Positions 8,056 through 16,845 of a DNA stretch of 64,000 bases are shown piece after piece. Every line of letters begins with the position of its first letter. Position 1 is the first letter of the stretch. This stretch comes from Streptomyces sp. Tu 3180. Lineage in GTDB: Bacteria > Actinomycetota > Actinomycetes > Streptomycetales > Streptomycetaceae. The stretch covers positions 5,124,001-5,188,000 of the forward strand of contig NZ_WOXS01000002.1 of NCBI RefSeq assembly GCF_009852415.1, read 5' to 3'. A model generated the notes under the pieces. It did not search any database, was not told the origin of the DNA, and saw only the letters and a program-made list of their open reading frames with translations. Made by a program: the position numbers and the translations under genes.

Positions 8056-9414
8056 GTGGCCATCGTTTTCGTACTCGTCGCGCTGCTCGTCCTGGCCGTC
8101 CTGGTGACGGGCAACTGGTACGTGTGGCGCCGGCTGTTCCGGGACACCACCCGGGGCCCGGGCCCGGTGCGCCGCGCGGGCGCGGCGGTGATCGCCGGCG
8201 GCTGGGCGCTGACGGTGGCCGCCTTCGTCGCCGAGCGCGGCGGCGCCCCCTTCCGGCTCCAGCAGGTCCTGGCCTGGCCCGGCTTCCTGTGGCTGGCCCT
8301 GTCCCTCTACCTGCTGCTGGCCGTGCTCGCGGGCGAGCTCGTACGGCCCGTGCTGCGACGGGTCCTGGAGCGGCGGGCGCGGACCGCGCAGGCGGCCGAA
8401 CGGCCGGAACCGGCGCCGGTACCGGCGGGAGCGGCGACCGCCGCCCCGGCCGCGCGCCCGGTGGCCGCGGACCCCGCCCCCGCGACCGAGTCCGCCACCC
8501 CCGAACCCGCCGCCCCGGCACCCGGTTCACCGCGCCCCGACGGCCCCGAGGACACGGGGGAGACGCCGGGCACCGGCGCCCCCGCCGGGCCCTCCCGCCG
8601 TCTGTTCGTCTCCCGGGTCGTCGGCGGGGCCGCCGCCGCGGCGGCCCTGGGGACCGTCGGCTACGGGACGTACGGCGTGCTGCGCGGGCCGCAGGTGAAG
8701 CGGGTCACCGTGCCGCTCGCCAAGTTGCCGCGCGCGGCGCACGGTTACCGCATCGCGGTGGTCAGCGACATCCACCTGGGACCGGTCCTCGGCCGCGGTT
8801 TCGCCCAGAAGGTCGTCGACACGATCAACTCGACCCAGCCCGACCTGATCGCGGTCGTCGGCGACCTGGTGGACGGCAGCGTGAAGGACCTCGGCCCGGC
8901 CGCTGCCCCGCTCGCGCGGCTGACGGCGCGTCACGGGTCCTTCTTCGTCACCGGCAACCACGAGTACTTCTCCGGCGCCGAACAGTGGGTCGACGAGGTG
9001 CGCCGCCTCGGCCTGCGCCCGCTGGAGAACGCCCGCACGGAACTCCCGCACTTCGACCTGGCGGGGGTCAACGACGTGGCCGGCGAGGACGAGGGTCAGG
9101 GCCCGGACTACGCGCGGGCGCTCGGGGACCGGGACCGTTCACGCGCGTGCGTGCTGCTCGCCCACCAGCCGGTGCAGATCCACGAGGCCGTCGACCACGG
9201 CGTCGACCTCCAGCTCTCCGGCCACACCCACGGCGGCCAGCTCTGGCCCGGCAACCTCGTCGCCGGCGCCGCCAACCCCACCCTGGCCGGCCTGGACCGC
9301 TACGGCGACACCCAGCTCTACGTCTCCCGCGGCGCCGGCGCCTGGGGCCCGCCCACCCGGGTCGGCGCACCGTCGGACATCACGGTGATCGAACTCGCGT
9401 CGACGCGGGCCTGA
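8056..9414 (+). CDS. Membrane-anchored calcineurin-like metallophosphoesterase
   Basis: This 452-residue protein starts with three hydrophobic segments (VFVLVALLVLAVLV, AAVIAGGWALTVAAFV, FLWLALSLYLLLAVLAGEL). A long Pro/Ala-rich linker, an SRRLFVSR stretch with another hydrophobic segment, and a YaeI-type metallophosphoesterase domain follow. All metal motifs are present: SDIHLGP, GDLVDGS, GNHEYF, LLAHQP and SGHTHGGQ. The catalytic domain probably faces the outside, because it follows the last membrane segment. Family members hydrolyse phosphodiesters such as lipid pyrophosphates or UDP-diacylglucosamine; the substrate here cannot be read from the sequence. Confidence 0.85.
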   Translation: MAIVFVLVALLVLAVLVTGNWYVWRRLFRDTTRGPGPVRRAGAAVIAGGWALTVAAFVAERGGAPFRLQQVLAWPGFLWLALSLYLLLAVLAGELVRPVLRRVLERRARTAQAAERPEPAPVPAGAATAAPAARPVAADPAPATESATPEPAAPAPGSPRPDGPEDTGETPGTGAPAGPSRRLFVSRVVGGAAAAAALGTVGYGTYGVLRGPQVKRVTVPLAKLPRAAHGYRIAVVSDIHLGPVLGRGFAQKVVDTINSTQPDLIAVVGDLVDGSVKDLGPAAAPLARLTARHGSFFVTGNHEYFSGAEQWVDEVRRLGLRPLENARTELPHFDLAGVNDVAGEDEGQGPDYARALGDRDRSRACVLLAHQPVQIHEAVDHGVDLQLSGHTHGGQLWPGNLVAGAANPTLAGLDRYGDTQLYVSRGAGAWGPPTRVGAPSDITVIELASTRA

Positions 9415-9479
9415 CGGAGCGGACCGCTTCCCCGGGCAGGGTGCGACGGTCCGCCGGCCGTCCGTCCCCGGGGGAGGCG

Positions 9480-10016
9480 ATGCCCGGCGCCCGCACGGCA
9501 CTCGTCCTGACCGGTCTGCGGCGGTGGATCGTCGGCATGCCGTGGCGGCCGGCCGGCGGCGACGCGGTGGCCGCCGCCTGCGCGAGGCCGCGCGCACTTC
9601 GCGGACACCGGTTCCCGGACGGTCGTCCTGGTCCGGTACGTACGCGCCGACGGCGCGGACGGCGGTGTCGACGCGGCCCCCGGCCGGCTGGTCCCCGGCT
9701 GCGCGCCGCGCGCGGGCGGCCACCTGGTGACCCGGCACGGCCTGGACGCCTTCGAGGGCACCGGGCTGCACGGATCCGGCGCCGCGCGGGGGCCACCGGG
9801 GTGGTGATCGCCGGGCCGTCCACCGCGCACGGGGTCGCGTCCACGGCCGAGACGGCGCTGCGCCTGGACCACGACGTGGCCGTGGCCGGCGACGCCACCG
9901 CGAGCGTGGACGGCGCGCAGCACCACGCGGCGCTCGACCGGCTCACGGTGCTCGGCGCACGCACCGCCCGGTCGCGGAACTCCTGGCGCAGCGGGCCGGG
10001 AACCGGCCCGGCGACG
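9480..10016 (+). pseudogene. Frameshifted isochorismatase/cysteine-hydrolase family pseudogene
   Basis: The stretch begins with a plausible gene start (GGGGGAGGCG then ATG 9480; MPGARTALVLTGLRRWIVG). The reading frame then has to change near 9590 to continue as HFADTGSRTVVLVRYVRADG...GGHLVTRHGLDAFEGTGLH. It changes back near 9785 to give TGVVIAGPSTAHGVASTA and VAVAGDATASVDGAQHHAA. The three blocks together follow the order of the isochorismatase fold. The usual catalytic Asp after the first strand is Thr (ALVLTG), and no Cys is present at the nucleophile region. Two compensating frameshifts plus these losses argue for a dead gene; sequencing errors could imitate the frameshifts but not the residue changes. 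Confidence 0.7.
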
Positions 10017-10077
10017 CTCCGGCTCCGTAAGGGGGACGGACGGCCGCCGAGGCCGCTCCCGTCCCGTCCGAGGCGTC

Positions 10078-11640
10078 TCACCCGGACGGGGTGTTCCCCC
10101 CGGACGCGGGGGCCTCCTCCGCCCCGGCGGCTCCCGGGGTGCTCCCCGCCCCGCCGGTCACGTCGCCGTCCGCGTCGCCGTCCGCCGGGAGCGGTGCCGG
10201 CCGCACGGGCAGCGTCACCGTCACCGCCAGCCCCTCGCCCGGTGCCGTGCGCACCGTCACCTCGCCGCCGTGCGCCCGGACCACGCCCTGCACGATCGCC
10301 ATGCCCAGCCCGCTGCCCGCGCCGCCGCCGGCCCGGAAGAAGCGGTCGAAGACCCGCGCCGCGTCCTCGGGGGCGAGTCCCGGCCCCTCGTCCGCGACCC
10401 ACAGCCGCACCGCCTCGCCCGTGCGCCCCGCTCCCAGCCGTACCGGCACGTCCGCGGGCGTGTGCGTGCGCACGTTGCCCAGCAGGTTGCCCAGGACCTG
10501 CCGCAGCCCGGACTCGTCGGCGCGCACCAGCACCGAGCCGTCGGCGTCCACGGTCACGGGCCGGTCCGGCTGCTGCACCCGCAGGTCCTCGGCCGCGTCC
10601 CGGACCAGACGGCACAGGTCCACGTTCCGCAGCCGCAGTTCGGGCCGCTGGTCCAGGCGGGCCAGCACCAGCAGTTCGTCGACGAGCCGCCCCATGCGGT
10701 CGGACTCGGCCATCATCCGGTCCCACGCCCGCTTCCGCTCCGCCGGCTCCCGCAGGATCCCCCGGTCGTACAGCTGGAGGTAGCCGCGGATCGCGGCCAG
10801 CGGGGTGCGCAGCTCGTGGGAGGCGTCGGCGACGAAGCGCCGCAGCTGGGCCGCGCTGCGCTCGCGCGTGCGGTACGCCGACTCCACCTGGTGCAGCATG
10901 GAGTTGAGGGCGAGCCGCAGCTGCTCCACCTCGAGGATCGGGTCCCGGCTGGAGGGCACCCGCCGGGTCAGGTCGCCCTCGGCGATCGCCGACGAGGTCT
11001 CCACCATGTCCTCCAGCGGCCGCATCCGCCGCCGCACACTGAACATGGTCAGGCAGGCCAGCAGCAGCAACAGCAGCGTCCCGATGGCCAGATCGAACTT
11101 GACCGCCTTGGCGATGCCGTCGTGCACCGCCTCGGTGGAGCCGGCGATCAGGATGTACGTGCCGTCCGCGAGCCGGGTGGCGGTGACGCGGTAGGCGGCG
11201 CCGCGCACGGTGACGTCGTGCGGTTCCGGGTCCTGGAGCAGGGTGCGCGCGTCGCCCACCGCGTCGGCCAGGGCGCGCTGCGCGTCGGTCGGTGCGAAGC
11301 CGAGGACGCCGACGGGCTCGCCCCGGGTGTTCACGGCGGCGAAGATCGAGTCCGGGTCGTCCTCCCGGTTCCGGTCCGGGTCCACCCGGTCGCGGAAGAA
11401 GCGCAGCACGCTCAGCGAGTCGATCTGCCGCAGCGTCAGTTCCGTACCGCCCAGCGAGTCCCGGGTCCGGGTCAGCTCCGTGTCGATCTGGTCCAGCAGG
11501 TAGTAGCGCATGCCCATCACGCTCACCGCGGTGGCCGCCACGATGCCGAGGGCCAGCAGCACCACGTTCGCCAGGGTCAGCTGCCCGCGCAGCGAGTGGA
11601 TGCCCCAGCCGCGGCCCGGGTTCCGGCGTCGGAGCCTCAC
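10078..11640 (-). CDS. Sensor histidine kinase (OmpR/EnvZ class)
   Basis: This is a 520-residue membrane sensor kinase. It has an N-terminal helix (VVLLALGIVAATAVSVMGM), an extracellular sensor of about 130 residues, a second helix (AIGTLLLLLLACLTMF), a HAMP domain, and the H box FVADASHELRTPLAAIRGYL with the phospho-acceptor His275. The N box is in VLGNLLGNVRTHTP and the G boxes in DEGPGLA and GSGLGMAI. An Ala/Gly-rich tail ends the protein. The GTG start overlaps the stop of the response regulator gene by four bases, so the pair is coupled and forms one system. It is divergent from the MMPL exporter, a possible target. Confidence 0.93.
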   Translation of the reverse strand: MRLRRRNPGRGWGIHSLRGQLTLANVVLLALGIVAATAVSVMGMRYYLLDQIDTELTRTRDSLGGTELTLRQIDSLSVLRFFRDRVDPDRNREDDPDSIFAAVNTRGEPVGVLGFAPTDAQRALADAVGDARTLLQDPEPHDVTVRGAAYRVTATRLADGTYILIAGSTEAVHDGIAKAVKFDLAIGTLLLLLLACLTMFSVRRRMRPLEDMVETSSAIAEGDLTRRVPSSRDPILEVEQLRLALNSMLHQVESAYRTRERSAAQLRRFVADASHELRTPLAAIRGYLQLYDRGILREPAERKRAWDRMMAESDRMGRLVDELLVLARLDQRPELRLRNVDLCRLVRDAAEDLRVQQPDRPVTVDADGSVLVRADESGLRQVLGNLLGNVRTHTPADVPVRLGAGRTGEAVRLWVADEGPGLAPEDAARVFDRFFRAGGGAGSGLGMAIVQGVVRAHGGEVTVRTAPGEGLAVTVTLPVRPAPLPADGDADGDVTGGAGSTPGAAGAEEAPASGGNTPSG

Positions 11641-12326
11641 GTCAGGCCGTACCCGACCCCGCGCCGGGTGGTGATCACCGGCGGGCCCAGGGTGTCGAGT
11701 TTGCGCCGCAGATAGCTGATGTAGGTCTCGACGACGGTCGACTCGGCCGGTGCGTGCTCGTACTGCCAGACGTGGCGCAGCAGTTGCTCCTTGGGCACGA
11801 TCCGGCCGCCGTTGCGCACCAGGAAGCGCAGCAGCGCGTACTCGGTGGGGGTCAGCTCGACCGAACGGCCCGCGCGGCGCACCGAGTACGTCGTCTCGTC
11901 CAGTTCCAGGTCGCCGTGGCGCAGCGGCGCACGCTGCGGGACGACGTCGACCGGGCGGGTGCGGCGCAGCACCGCCGTGATCCGGGCGACGACCTCGTCG
12001 ATGTTGAACGGCTTGGTGATGTAGTCGTCGCCGAAGCCGAGCGCGCCGACGATCTCGGCGGGCGCGTCCCGCGCGGTGAGGAACACCAGCGCCAGCTCCG
12101 GCCGCCGGGACCGCAGTTCGCGCCCCAGGGCGCGGCCGTCGCCGTCCGGCAGCATCACGTCGAGCAGGGCGGCGTCGGGGCGGGTGTGCTCGGTCAGCGC
12201 GAGCGCCTCGCGGACCGTGCCCGCGGTCATGACCTCGAAGCGGTGGTAGCGCAGGGCGATGGAGAGGACGTCCGCGATGCTCTCCTCGTCCTCCACGACC
12301 AGCACGGTGCCGGGAGCTGTCGTCAT
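11637..12326 (-). CDS. Winged-helix response regulator (OmpR/PhoB family)
   Basis: This 229-residue regulator has a receiver domain with acidic pocket VEDEES, phospho-acceptor Asp56 in AALLDVMLPDGDGR, Thr in LVFLTARD and Lys in DYITKPF. A trans_reg_C winged helix follows (LTPTEYALLRFLVRNGG, VVETYISYLRRKL, VITTRRGVGYGL). It is the first gene of a two-gene operon with the kinase downstream. The start ATG 12326 lies about 150 bases from the divergent MMPL gene, so autoregulation and control of that exporter from the shared region are plausible but not shown by a recognised box. Confidence 0.94.
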   Translation of the reverse strand: MTTAPGTVLVVEDEESIADVLSIALRYHRFEVMTAGTVREALALTEHTRPDAALLDVMLPDGDGRALGRELRSRRPELALVFLTARDAPAEIVGALGFGDDYITKPFNIDEVVARITAVLRRTRPVDVVPQRAPLRHGDLELDETTYSVRRAGRSVELTPTEYALLRFLVRNGGRIVPKEQLLRHVWQYEHAPAESTVVETYISYLRRKLDTLGPPVITTRRGVGYGLT

Positions 12327-12480
12327 GCCTCAAGTATCGGCGCGGCCCCCCGCGGTCGTACGGGTCTTCGCTTTGGAGTTCCTTGAGAGTCCCGCGCCGG
12401 TCGTGTCCCCGCGCGGGCGTTGCCGTCGATCCTGCTGCCCAGGACCCGGGGGACCGACCGAGCGACGAAGGAGCGGACAC

Positions 12481-14916
12481 GTGGCGGTATTGGCACGCTG
12501 GTGCTATCGGCATCGGCTGGTGGTCCTGTTGTTGTGGGTGGGGGCGCTGTTCGGACTGGGGGTTTCGGCGAGCGGCGCGGGCACGAACTACGCGGAGGTC
12601 TTCTCGCTGCCGGACACGGACTCCAAGCGGGCGTACGACCTGATGGAGCGGGCGTTCCCGGAACGCGCCGGGGACACCGACACCGTGGTGTGGAGGGTCG
12701 AGGAGGGGTCCGTGCGGGACGGCTCCGTACGGTCCCGGATCGAGCCGGCGCTGACGGAGATCGGGCGCATGGAGGGCGTCGGCGCCGTCACGACCCCCTA
12801 CGGCGCACAGGGCGCGGCGCAGATCAGTGAGGACGGGCGGACCGCCTACGCGCAGGTCACGTTCGCCGAGCAGGCGGACGCCGTGCCGAAGGAGCTGGTC
12901 CAGGACGTCGTCGACACGGCGCAGGGCGCCGCGCGCGACGGGCTCCAGGTGGAGCTGGGCGGCCAGGCCATCACGCGCGTCCAGGAGCCGCCGACGGGCA
13001 CGGCCGAGCTGGTCGGCATCCTGGCCGCCGCGATCGTGCTGTTCGTGGCGTTCGGGTCGCTGTTCGCGATGCTGCTGCCGATCGTGGTCGCCGTCTTCGG
13101 CGTCGGCACCGGCATGTTCGGCACCCAGCTGCTCAGCCACGTCACCGACGTGCCCGAACTCGCCTCGCTGCTGTCCACGCTGATCGGTCTCGGCGTCGGC
13201 ATCGACTACGCCCTGTTCATCGTCACCCGGCACCGGCGCGGCATCCTGCGCGGCGCCGACCCGGAGGAGGCCGCGGTCACCGCCCTCAACACCTCCGGCC
13301 GCGCGGTGCTGTTCGCGGGCGGCACGGTGTGCATCGCCCTCGCCGGGATGCTGGTGACGAACCTGCGCTTCCTGGACGGCGTGGTCATCGGCACCACGCT
13401 CACCGTGGTGCTGAGCGTGCTCGCCGCCGTCACCCTGCTGCCCGCGCTGCTCGGCCTGCTCGGCCACCGGGTGCTCAGCCGCCGCCAGCGGCGCCGTCTC
13501 GCGGAGCGGGGCTCCGGGACGGAGCGGCCGAGCGGTCTCGCCGCGCGCTGGTCCGCCTCCGTCGAACGCCGTCCGCGGTCCGTCGCCGTCCTGGCGGTCG
13601 TCCTGATGGCCGCGCTCGCGGTCCCGCTGCTGTCGCTGCGCCTGGGCACCGTGGACCAGGGCAACGACGAGGCCTCCACGACCACCAGGAAGGCCTACGA
13701 CCTGCTCGCCGAGGGCTTCGGGCCCGGCTTCAACGGCCCGCTCCAGGTGGTCGTGGACGGCGAGGCCGCCGACGGCCTGGTGGCGGCCGTCGAGAGGACC
13801 GAGGGGGTCGCCCGGGTCGCCGCCCTGCCGCCGGCGAACGGCGTCACGGTCGTCCAGGTCGTCCCCACCACCTCCCCGCAGGCCGAGGAGACCGACCGGC
13901 TCATCGACGTCCTGCGCGAGGACGTCATCCCGGACGCGGGCGTCGAGGCCCACGTGGGCGGGGTGACCGCGGTGTCCAAGGACTTCGCGTCCGTGACGGG
14001 CGACCGCCTGCCGCTCTTCGTCGGCACGATCATCGGCCTGGGCTTCCTGCTCCTGCTGCTCGCCTTCCGCTCCCTGGTGGTGCCGCTGACGGCGGCCGTG
14101 ATGAACCTGCTCGCGGCGGCGGCCTCCTTCGGGGTCCTCGTGGCGGTCTTCCAGTGGGGCTGGGGGCTGGACCTGCTGGGCCTGGGCAAGGAGGGGCCCA
14201 TCGCGTCCTTCCTGCCGATCATCATGCTCTCGCTGCTGTTCGGCCTCTCCATGGACTACCAGGTGTTCCTGGTGAGCCGGATGCACGAGGAGTGGGTGCA
14301 CACCCGGGACAACGCCCGCGCGGTGCGCGTCGGACTCGCGGAGACCAGCCGGGTCATCAACTCCGCGGCCCTGATCATGGTCTGCGTCTTCCTCGCCTTC
14401 GTGCTCAGCGGCGACTACGGCGCGGCCATGGCGGGCGTGGGCCTCGCCGCCGCCGTCGCCCTGGACGCGTTCATCCTGCGCACGGCGCTGGTACCGGCCG
14501 TGATGCACCTGCTCGGGAAGTCCAACTGGTGGCTGCCGGCCGCCCTGGAGAAGCGGCTGCCGCACCTGGCGGTCGAGCCGAAGGACGACGCCGCCGGCCC
14601 GGCGGCGCCCGCGCCCGCGGCGCTCCCCGGGCAGCGCGGCTCCGCCGCGGTGGTGCACGGCTTCGTCCGCACCGCCGACGGCGAGCCCGTGGAGGGCGCG
14701 GCCGTCACCCTGCTGACCCCGGGCGGACGCCGGGTGGACCGCGTGGTCTCCCTCGCCGACGGCGCGTACATCGTCTCGGCGCCGTCCCCGGGCGACTACC
14801 TGCTCGCGGTGACGGCCGCCCCCCACGGCTCGCGCGCGGTGCGCGTGAGCGTGGCCGGCGGGCCGCTGGTGTACGACGTCGAGCTCACGCCCGGTGAGGT
14901 GGACGCGGTCAACTGA
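12481..14916 (+). CDS. MMPL/RND-family exporter with C-terminal carboxypeptidase-regulatory-like domain
   Basis: This 811-residue permease has two copies of the MMPL unit: a large loop after the first helix, then blocks of helices. Aspartate-tyrosine relay motifs are in GVGIDYALFIVTRHRRG and LFGLSMDYQVFLVSRMHEEW. Family members export lipids or hydrophobic compounds with the proton gradient. Residues about 722-811 (VVHGFVRTADGEPVEGAAVTL...SLADGAYIVSAPSPGDYLL) form an additional beta-sandwich resembling the carboxypeptidase regulatory (CnaB-like) domain. GTG 12481 is taken as the start with AAGGAG about ten bases upstream; the in-frame ATG 12259 would run into the divergent regulator. It overlaps the convergent TetR gene by eight bases. 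Confidence 0.88.
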   Translation: MAVLARWCYRHRLVVLLLWVGALFGLGVSASGAGTNYAEVFSLPDTDSKRAYDLMERAFPERAGDTDTVVWRVEEGSVRDGSVRSRIEPALTEIGRMEGVGAVTTPYGAQGAAQISEDGRTAYAQVTFAEQADAVPKELVQDVVDTAQGAARDGLQVELGGQAITRVQEPPTGTAELVGILAAAIVLFVAFGSLFAMLLPIVVAVFGVGTGMFGTQLLSHVTDVPELASLLSTLIGLGVGIDYALFIVTRHRRGILRGADPEEAAVTALNTSGRAVLFAGGTVCIALAGMLVTNLRFLDGVVIGTTLTVVLSVLAAVTLLPALLGLLGHRVLSRRQRRRLAERGSGTERPSGLAARWSASVERRPRSVAVLAVVLMAALAVPLLSLRLGTVDQGNDEASTTTRKAYDLLAEGFGPGFNGPLQVVVDGEAADGLVAAVERTEGVARVAALPPANGVTVVQVVPTTSPQAEETDRLIDVLREDVIPDAGVEAHVGGVTAVSKDFASVTGDRLPLFVGTIIGLGFLLLLLAFRSLVVPLTAAVMNLLAAAASFGVLVAVFQWGWGLDLLGLGKEGPIASFLPIIMLSLLFGLSMDYQVFLVSRMHEEWVHTRDNARAVRVGLAETSRVINSAALIMVCVFLAFVLSGDYGAAMAGVGLAAAVALDAFILRTALVPAVMHLLGKSNWWLPAALEKRLPHLAVEPKDDAAGPAAPAPAALPGQRGSAAVVHGFVRTADGEPVEGAAVTLLTPGGRRVDRVVSLADGAYIVSAPSPGDYLLAVTAAPHGSRAVRVSVAGGPLVYDVELTPGEVDAVN

Positions 14917-15700
14917 GGTCCCCGGGGCGCCCGTCACCGGCGGGCGCCCCCTTCCCCGCCGGGCCCTTCGCGGGATTCTTCGCGGGGTCCGGCAGCGCCT
15001 TCGTCATCCCCGGCAGGAACTCCGTGAACAGCTCGTGCACCTCGCGCACGAGCGGCCGCAGCACCCGGAAGCGGGCCAGGGCGACCCCGCGCGCGGTGAG
15101 CCGGGCCCCCCGCTCGGCGAGCCGGTAGCTGCGTTCGCGGCCCTCGGTGCGGTCGAAGATCCAGTACAGGCACAGCCCCATCTGGGCCAGCCACATCAGC
15201 TCGGGAAGGATCTCCCGCAGTTCCTCGGGCACCTTGGTCCTCGTCCCGGCCAGCACCGCCCGGTGCACGCTGATCGCCTCCACGCGCGCGTGCTCCGACT
15301 CGGCGGAGAACGGGCTGAGCGGGCTGTCCGGGTCGGCGGCGTTCTTGAAGAACTGCACCGCGAACTCGTGGTACGGCGTGGCGATGTCCAGCCACGCCTT
15401 CAGCACGCCGGCCAGCCGGGCCTCCAGGTCGGTCTCCCGGGCCAGGACCTCCCGGACCGCCACCTGGTGCTCGGCGGCGATCCGGTCGTAGAAGCCCTGG
15501 ATCAGGTGCTCCTTGCCCTCGAAGTAGTAGTACGCGTTGCCGACGGAGACCCCGGCCTCCTTGGCGATGGCCCGCATGGTCGTCTTGTCGTACCCGCGCT
15601 CCTGGAACAGCCGCATGGCCGTCTGGAGGATCAGGGCACGGGTCTGCTCGGACTTGCTGGGTGCGGCGCCCTCGTCGGGGCCGTCGTTCTTCGCGGGCAC
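14909..15700 (-). CDS. TetR-family transcriptional regulator
   Basis: This is a 263-residue regulator. The N-terminal TetR helix-turn-helix is clear: RALILQTAMRLFQERGYDKT followed by TMRAIAKEAGVSVGNAYYYF. A ligand-binding domain of about 170 residues follows and a Pro/Lys/Gly-rich tail that is longer than usual. It is the third gene of a minus-strand group after a small membrane protein and a DCC protein. Two perfect TTGAAC palindromes lie at the promoter of that group, so it probably represses its own operon; that is an inference from position. ATG 15700 is the only good start. Confidence 0.9.
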   Translation of the reverse strand: MPAKNDGPDEGAAPSKSEQTRALILQTAMRLFQERGYDKTTMRAIAKEAGVSVGNAYYYFEGKEHLIQGFYDRIAAEHQVAVREVLARETDLEARLAGVLKAWLDIATPYHEFAVQFFKNAADPDSPLSPFSAESEHARVEAISVHRAVLAGTRTKVPEELREILPELMWLAQMGLCLYWIFDRTEGRERSYRLAERGARLTARGVALARFRVLRPLVREVHELFTEFLPGMTKALPDPAKNPAKGPAGKGAPAGDGRPGDLS

Positions 15701-15754
15701 GGAAACAGAGCCTAACGCCAGGGAAAGAGAGCCGGGCGCCGCGGGAGAGGCGCC

Positions 15755-16276
15755 CTACGGGGCGGCGCAGGAGCCGTCCGCGCAGCCCGGCGGGGAGTGG
15801 CTCCAGCCCTCGTGCGGATCGTACGTCCAGCCGTCGCCCCGGTGGTACGCCCGCCCGCCCCAGCCGGCTCCCCGCGCCCCGCCCCCCTGCGCCCCGCGCC
15901 ACCTGGCGGCGGCCAGGACGGCTCCCCTGGCGAGCCAGGCGCCGGACGAGGTGGACAGCCGGTGGGCCAGCGGCCGGTGCTCGCGCAGCGCCCACAGGGT
16001 GACGATCCAGGCGGCGGCGCCCCGGTAGACCTGTCCCGCGTCACCGACCACGGTGATCTCCTCGAGGGTGGCGCCGTGGTCGAGGCCGGGGAAGCGGGCC
16101 CGTGCCGCCTGCGACCCCGCCGGGACCGGCTCCAGGGGCACCAACTGCGGCTGGCGGACCAGCCAGTCCCGGACGAAGGAGCACAGGGAGCACTCGGCGT
16201 CGTAGAGGACGGTGAGCCGGCGGACCGGGACGCGCACGGCGCCCCGGTCCTCACGTGCGGCCGTCACGCCGCTCAC
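15755..16276 (-). CDS. DCC-family thiol-disulfide oxidoreductase-like protein (DUF393)
   Basis: This is a 173-residue protein of the DCC family. It starts with the hallmark LTVLYDAECSLCSFVRDWL, which holds the CxxC pair Cys29/Cys32 after the DxxC motif that names the family. A thioredoxin-like part follows (VVGDAGQVYRGAAAWIVTLWAL), and the tail ends in DGSCAAP. The tail has a Trp/His/Gly-rich stretch I do not recognise. The gene starts four bases inside the upstream membrane-protein gene (ATGA overlap) and 54 bases before the TetR gene. Family members are of unclear substrate; a redox role is likely. Confidence 0.83.
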   Translation of the reverse strand: MSGVTAAREDRGAVRVPVRRLTVLYDAECSLCSFVRDWLVRQPQLVPLEPVPAGSQAARARFPGLDHGATLEEITVVGDAGQVYRGAAAWIVTLWALREHRPLAHRLSTSSGAWLARGAVLAAARWRGAQGGGARGAGWGGRAYHRGDGWTYDPHEGWSHSPPGCADGSCAAP

Positions 16277-16680
16277 GCCCCGGCCGAGGGGGCCGCCCAG
16301 CCCTGCGGCGCGACCGGCGGCACCTGCTCCCGCTCCATGACCCCGCGCCGCCGGATCCGGTTGAGCACGTACACGTTGCCCAGGTGCATCACGCCCAGCA
16401 CCAGCAGCACCACGCCGAGCTTGGTCGACAGGGCCTCGAAGACGCCGCGCGTGTCGGCGATCGTCTCGTCGCCGCTCAGGTACAGCGCGACGAACCCGAG
16501 GTTGACCAGGTAGAAGCCGACGACCAGGAGGTGGTTGACGGCGTCGGCGAGCTTCTCGTTGCCGTGCAGCACGTCGGCGAGGAAGACCCGCCCGTTGCTG
16601 CTGAGCGTGCGGGCCACCCAGACGGTCAGCGCGATGCTGACCAGCAGGTAGATGACGTAGGCGATGACCGTGCGGTCCAT
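16273..16680 (-). CDS. Small integral membrane protein, first gene of the TetR operon
   Basis: This 135-residue protein has about three to four membrane helices (VIAYVIYLLVSIALTVWVA, LLVVGFYLVNLGFVALYL, LGVVLLVLGVMHLGNVYVL) and a short polar tail. I recognise it as a conserved actinomycete membrane protein without known function. The promoter just upstream carries the two palindromic operators. The start ATG 16680 follows a purine-rich GAAAGG. The two downstream genes encode a DCC redox protein and a TetR regulator, so the three may serve a membrane redox or detoxification task, which is speculative. Confidence 0.8.
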   Translation of the reverse strand: MDRTVIAYVIYLLVSIALTVWVARTLSSNGRVFLADVLHGNEKLADAVNHLLVVGFYLVNLGFVALYLSGDETIADTRGVFEALSTKLGVVLLVLGVMHLGNVYVLNRIRRRGVMEREQVPPVAPQGWAAPSAGA

Positions 16681-16695
16681 GTCCCCCAGCCTTTC

Positions 16696-16709
16696 TTGAA
16701 CGCGTTCAA
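16696..16709. promoter_or_regulatory. TetR-type operator 1 (TTGAACGCGTTCAA)
   Basis: A perfect 14-bp palindrome lies 16 bases upstream of the membrane-protein start and just downstream of the predicted transcription start of the minus-strand operon. The half-site TTGAAC is shared with operator 2. The candidate repressor is the TetR protein encoded third in the operon. Confidence 0.7.
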
Positions 16710-16724
16710 AACGCTGACGGGAAG

Positions 16725-16754
16725 ACTGTAGGGCCTTCTTTTGAACATGTTCAA
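16725..16754 (-). promoter_or_regulatory. Predicted promoter of the membrane protein-DCC-TetR operon
   Basis: On the minus strand, TTGAAC (16754-16749) and TACAGT (16730-16725) are separated by 18 bases, close to the vegetative actinomycete -35/-10 pattern. The -35 box is the outer half-site of operator 2, so a bound repressor would block polymerase. Confidence 0.6.
16741..16754. promoter_or_regulatory. TetR-type operator 2 (TTGAACATGTTCAA)
   Basis: This is a second perfect 14-bp palindrome with the same half-site as operator 1. The centres are 45 bases apart, close to four helical turns. It covers the -35 box of the predicted promoter. It could also act on rightward transcription into the relic at 16846. 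Confidence 0.7.
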
Positions 16755-16845
16755 CTCGGTTGCGGAGTGGGCCTCGTCACGGTCGTCGCCCGGCCGCGGA
16801 CGATGACTGTCAGGGGCGGCTCGTACTGTCGTCGCCAGGGGAATC

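Noticed and set aside
10078..14937. Very long minus-strand frame across the MMPL gene
   Set aside because: Only the part up to 11640 is the kinase. The rest is an antisense shadow of the exporter with Gly/Arg/His/Gln-rich composition and no family match.
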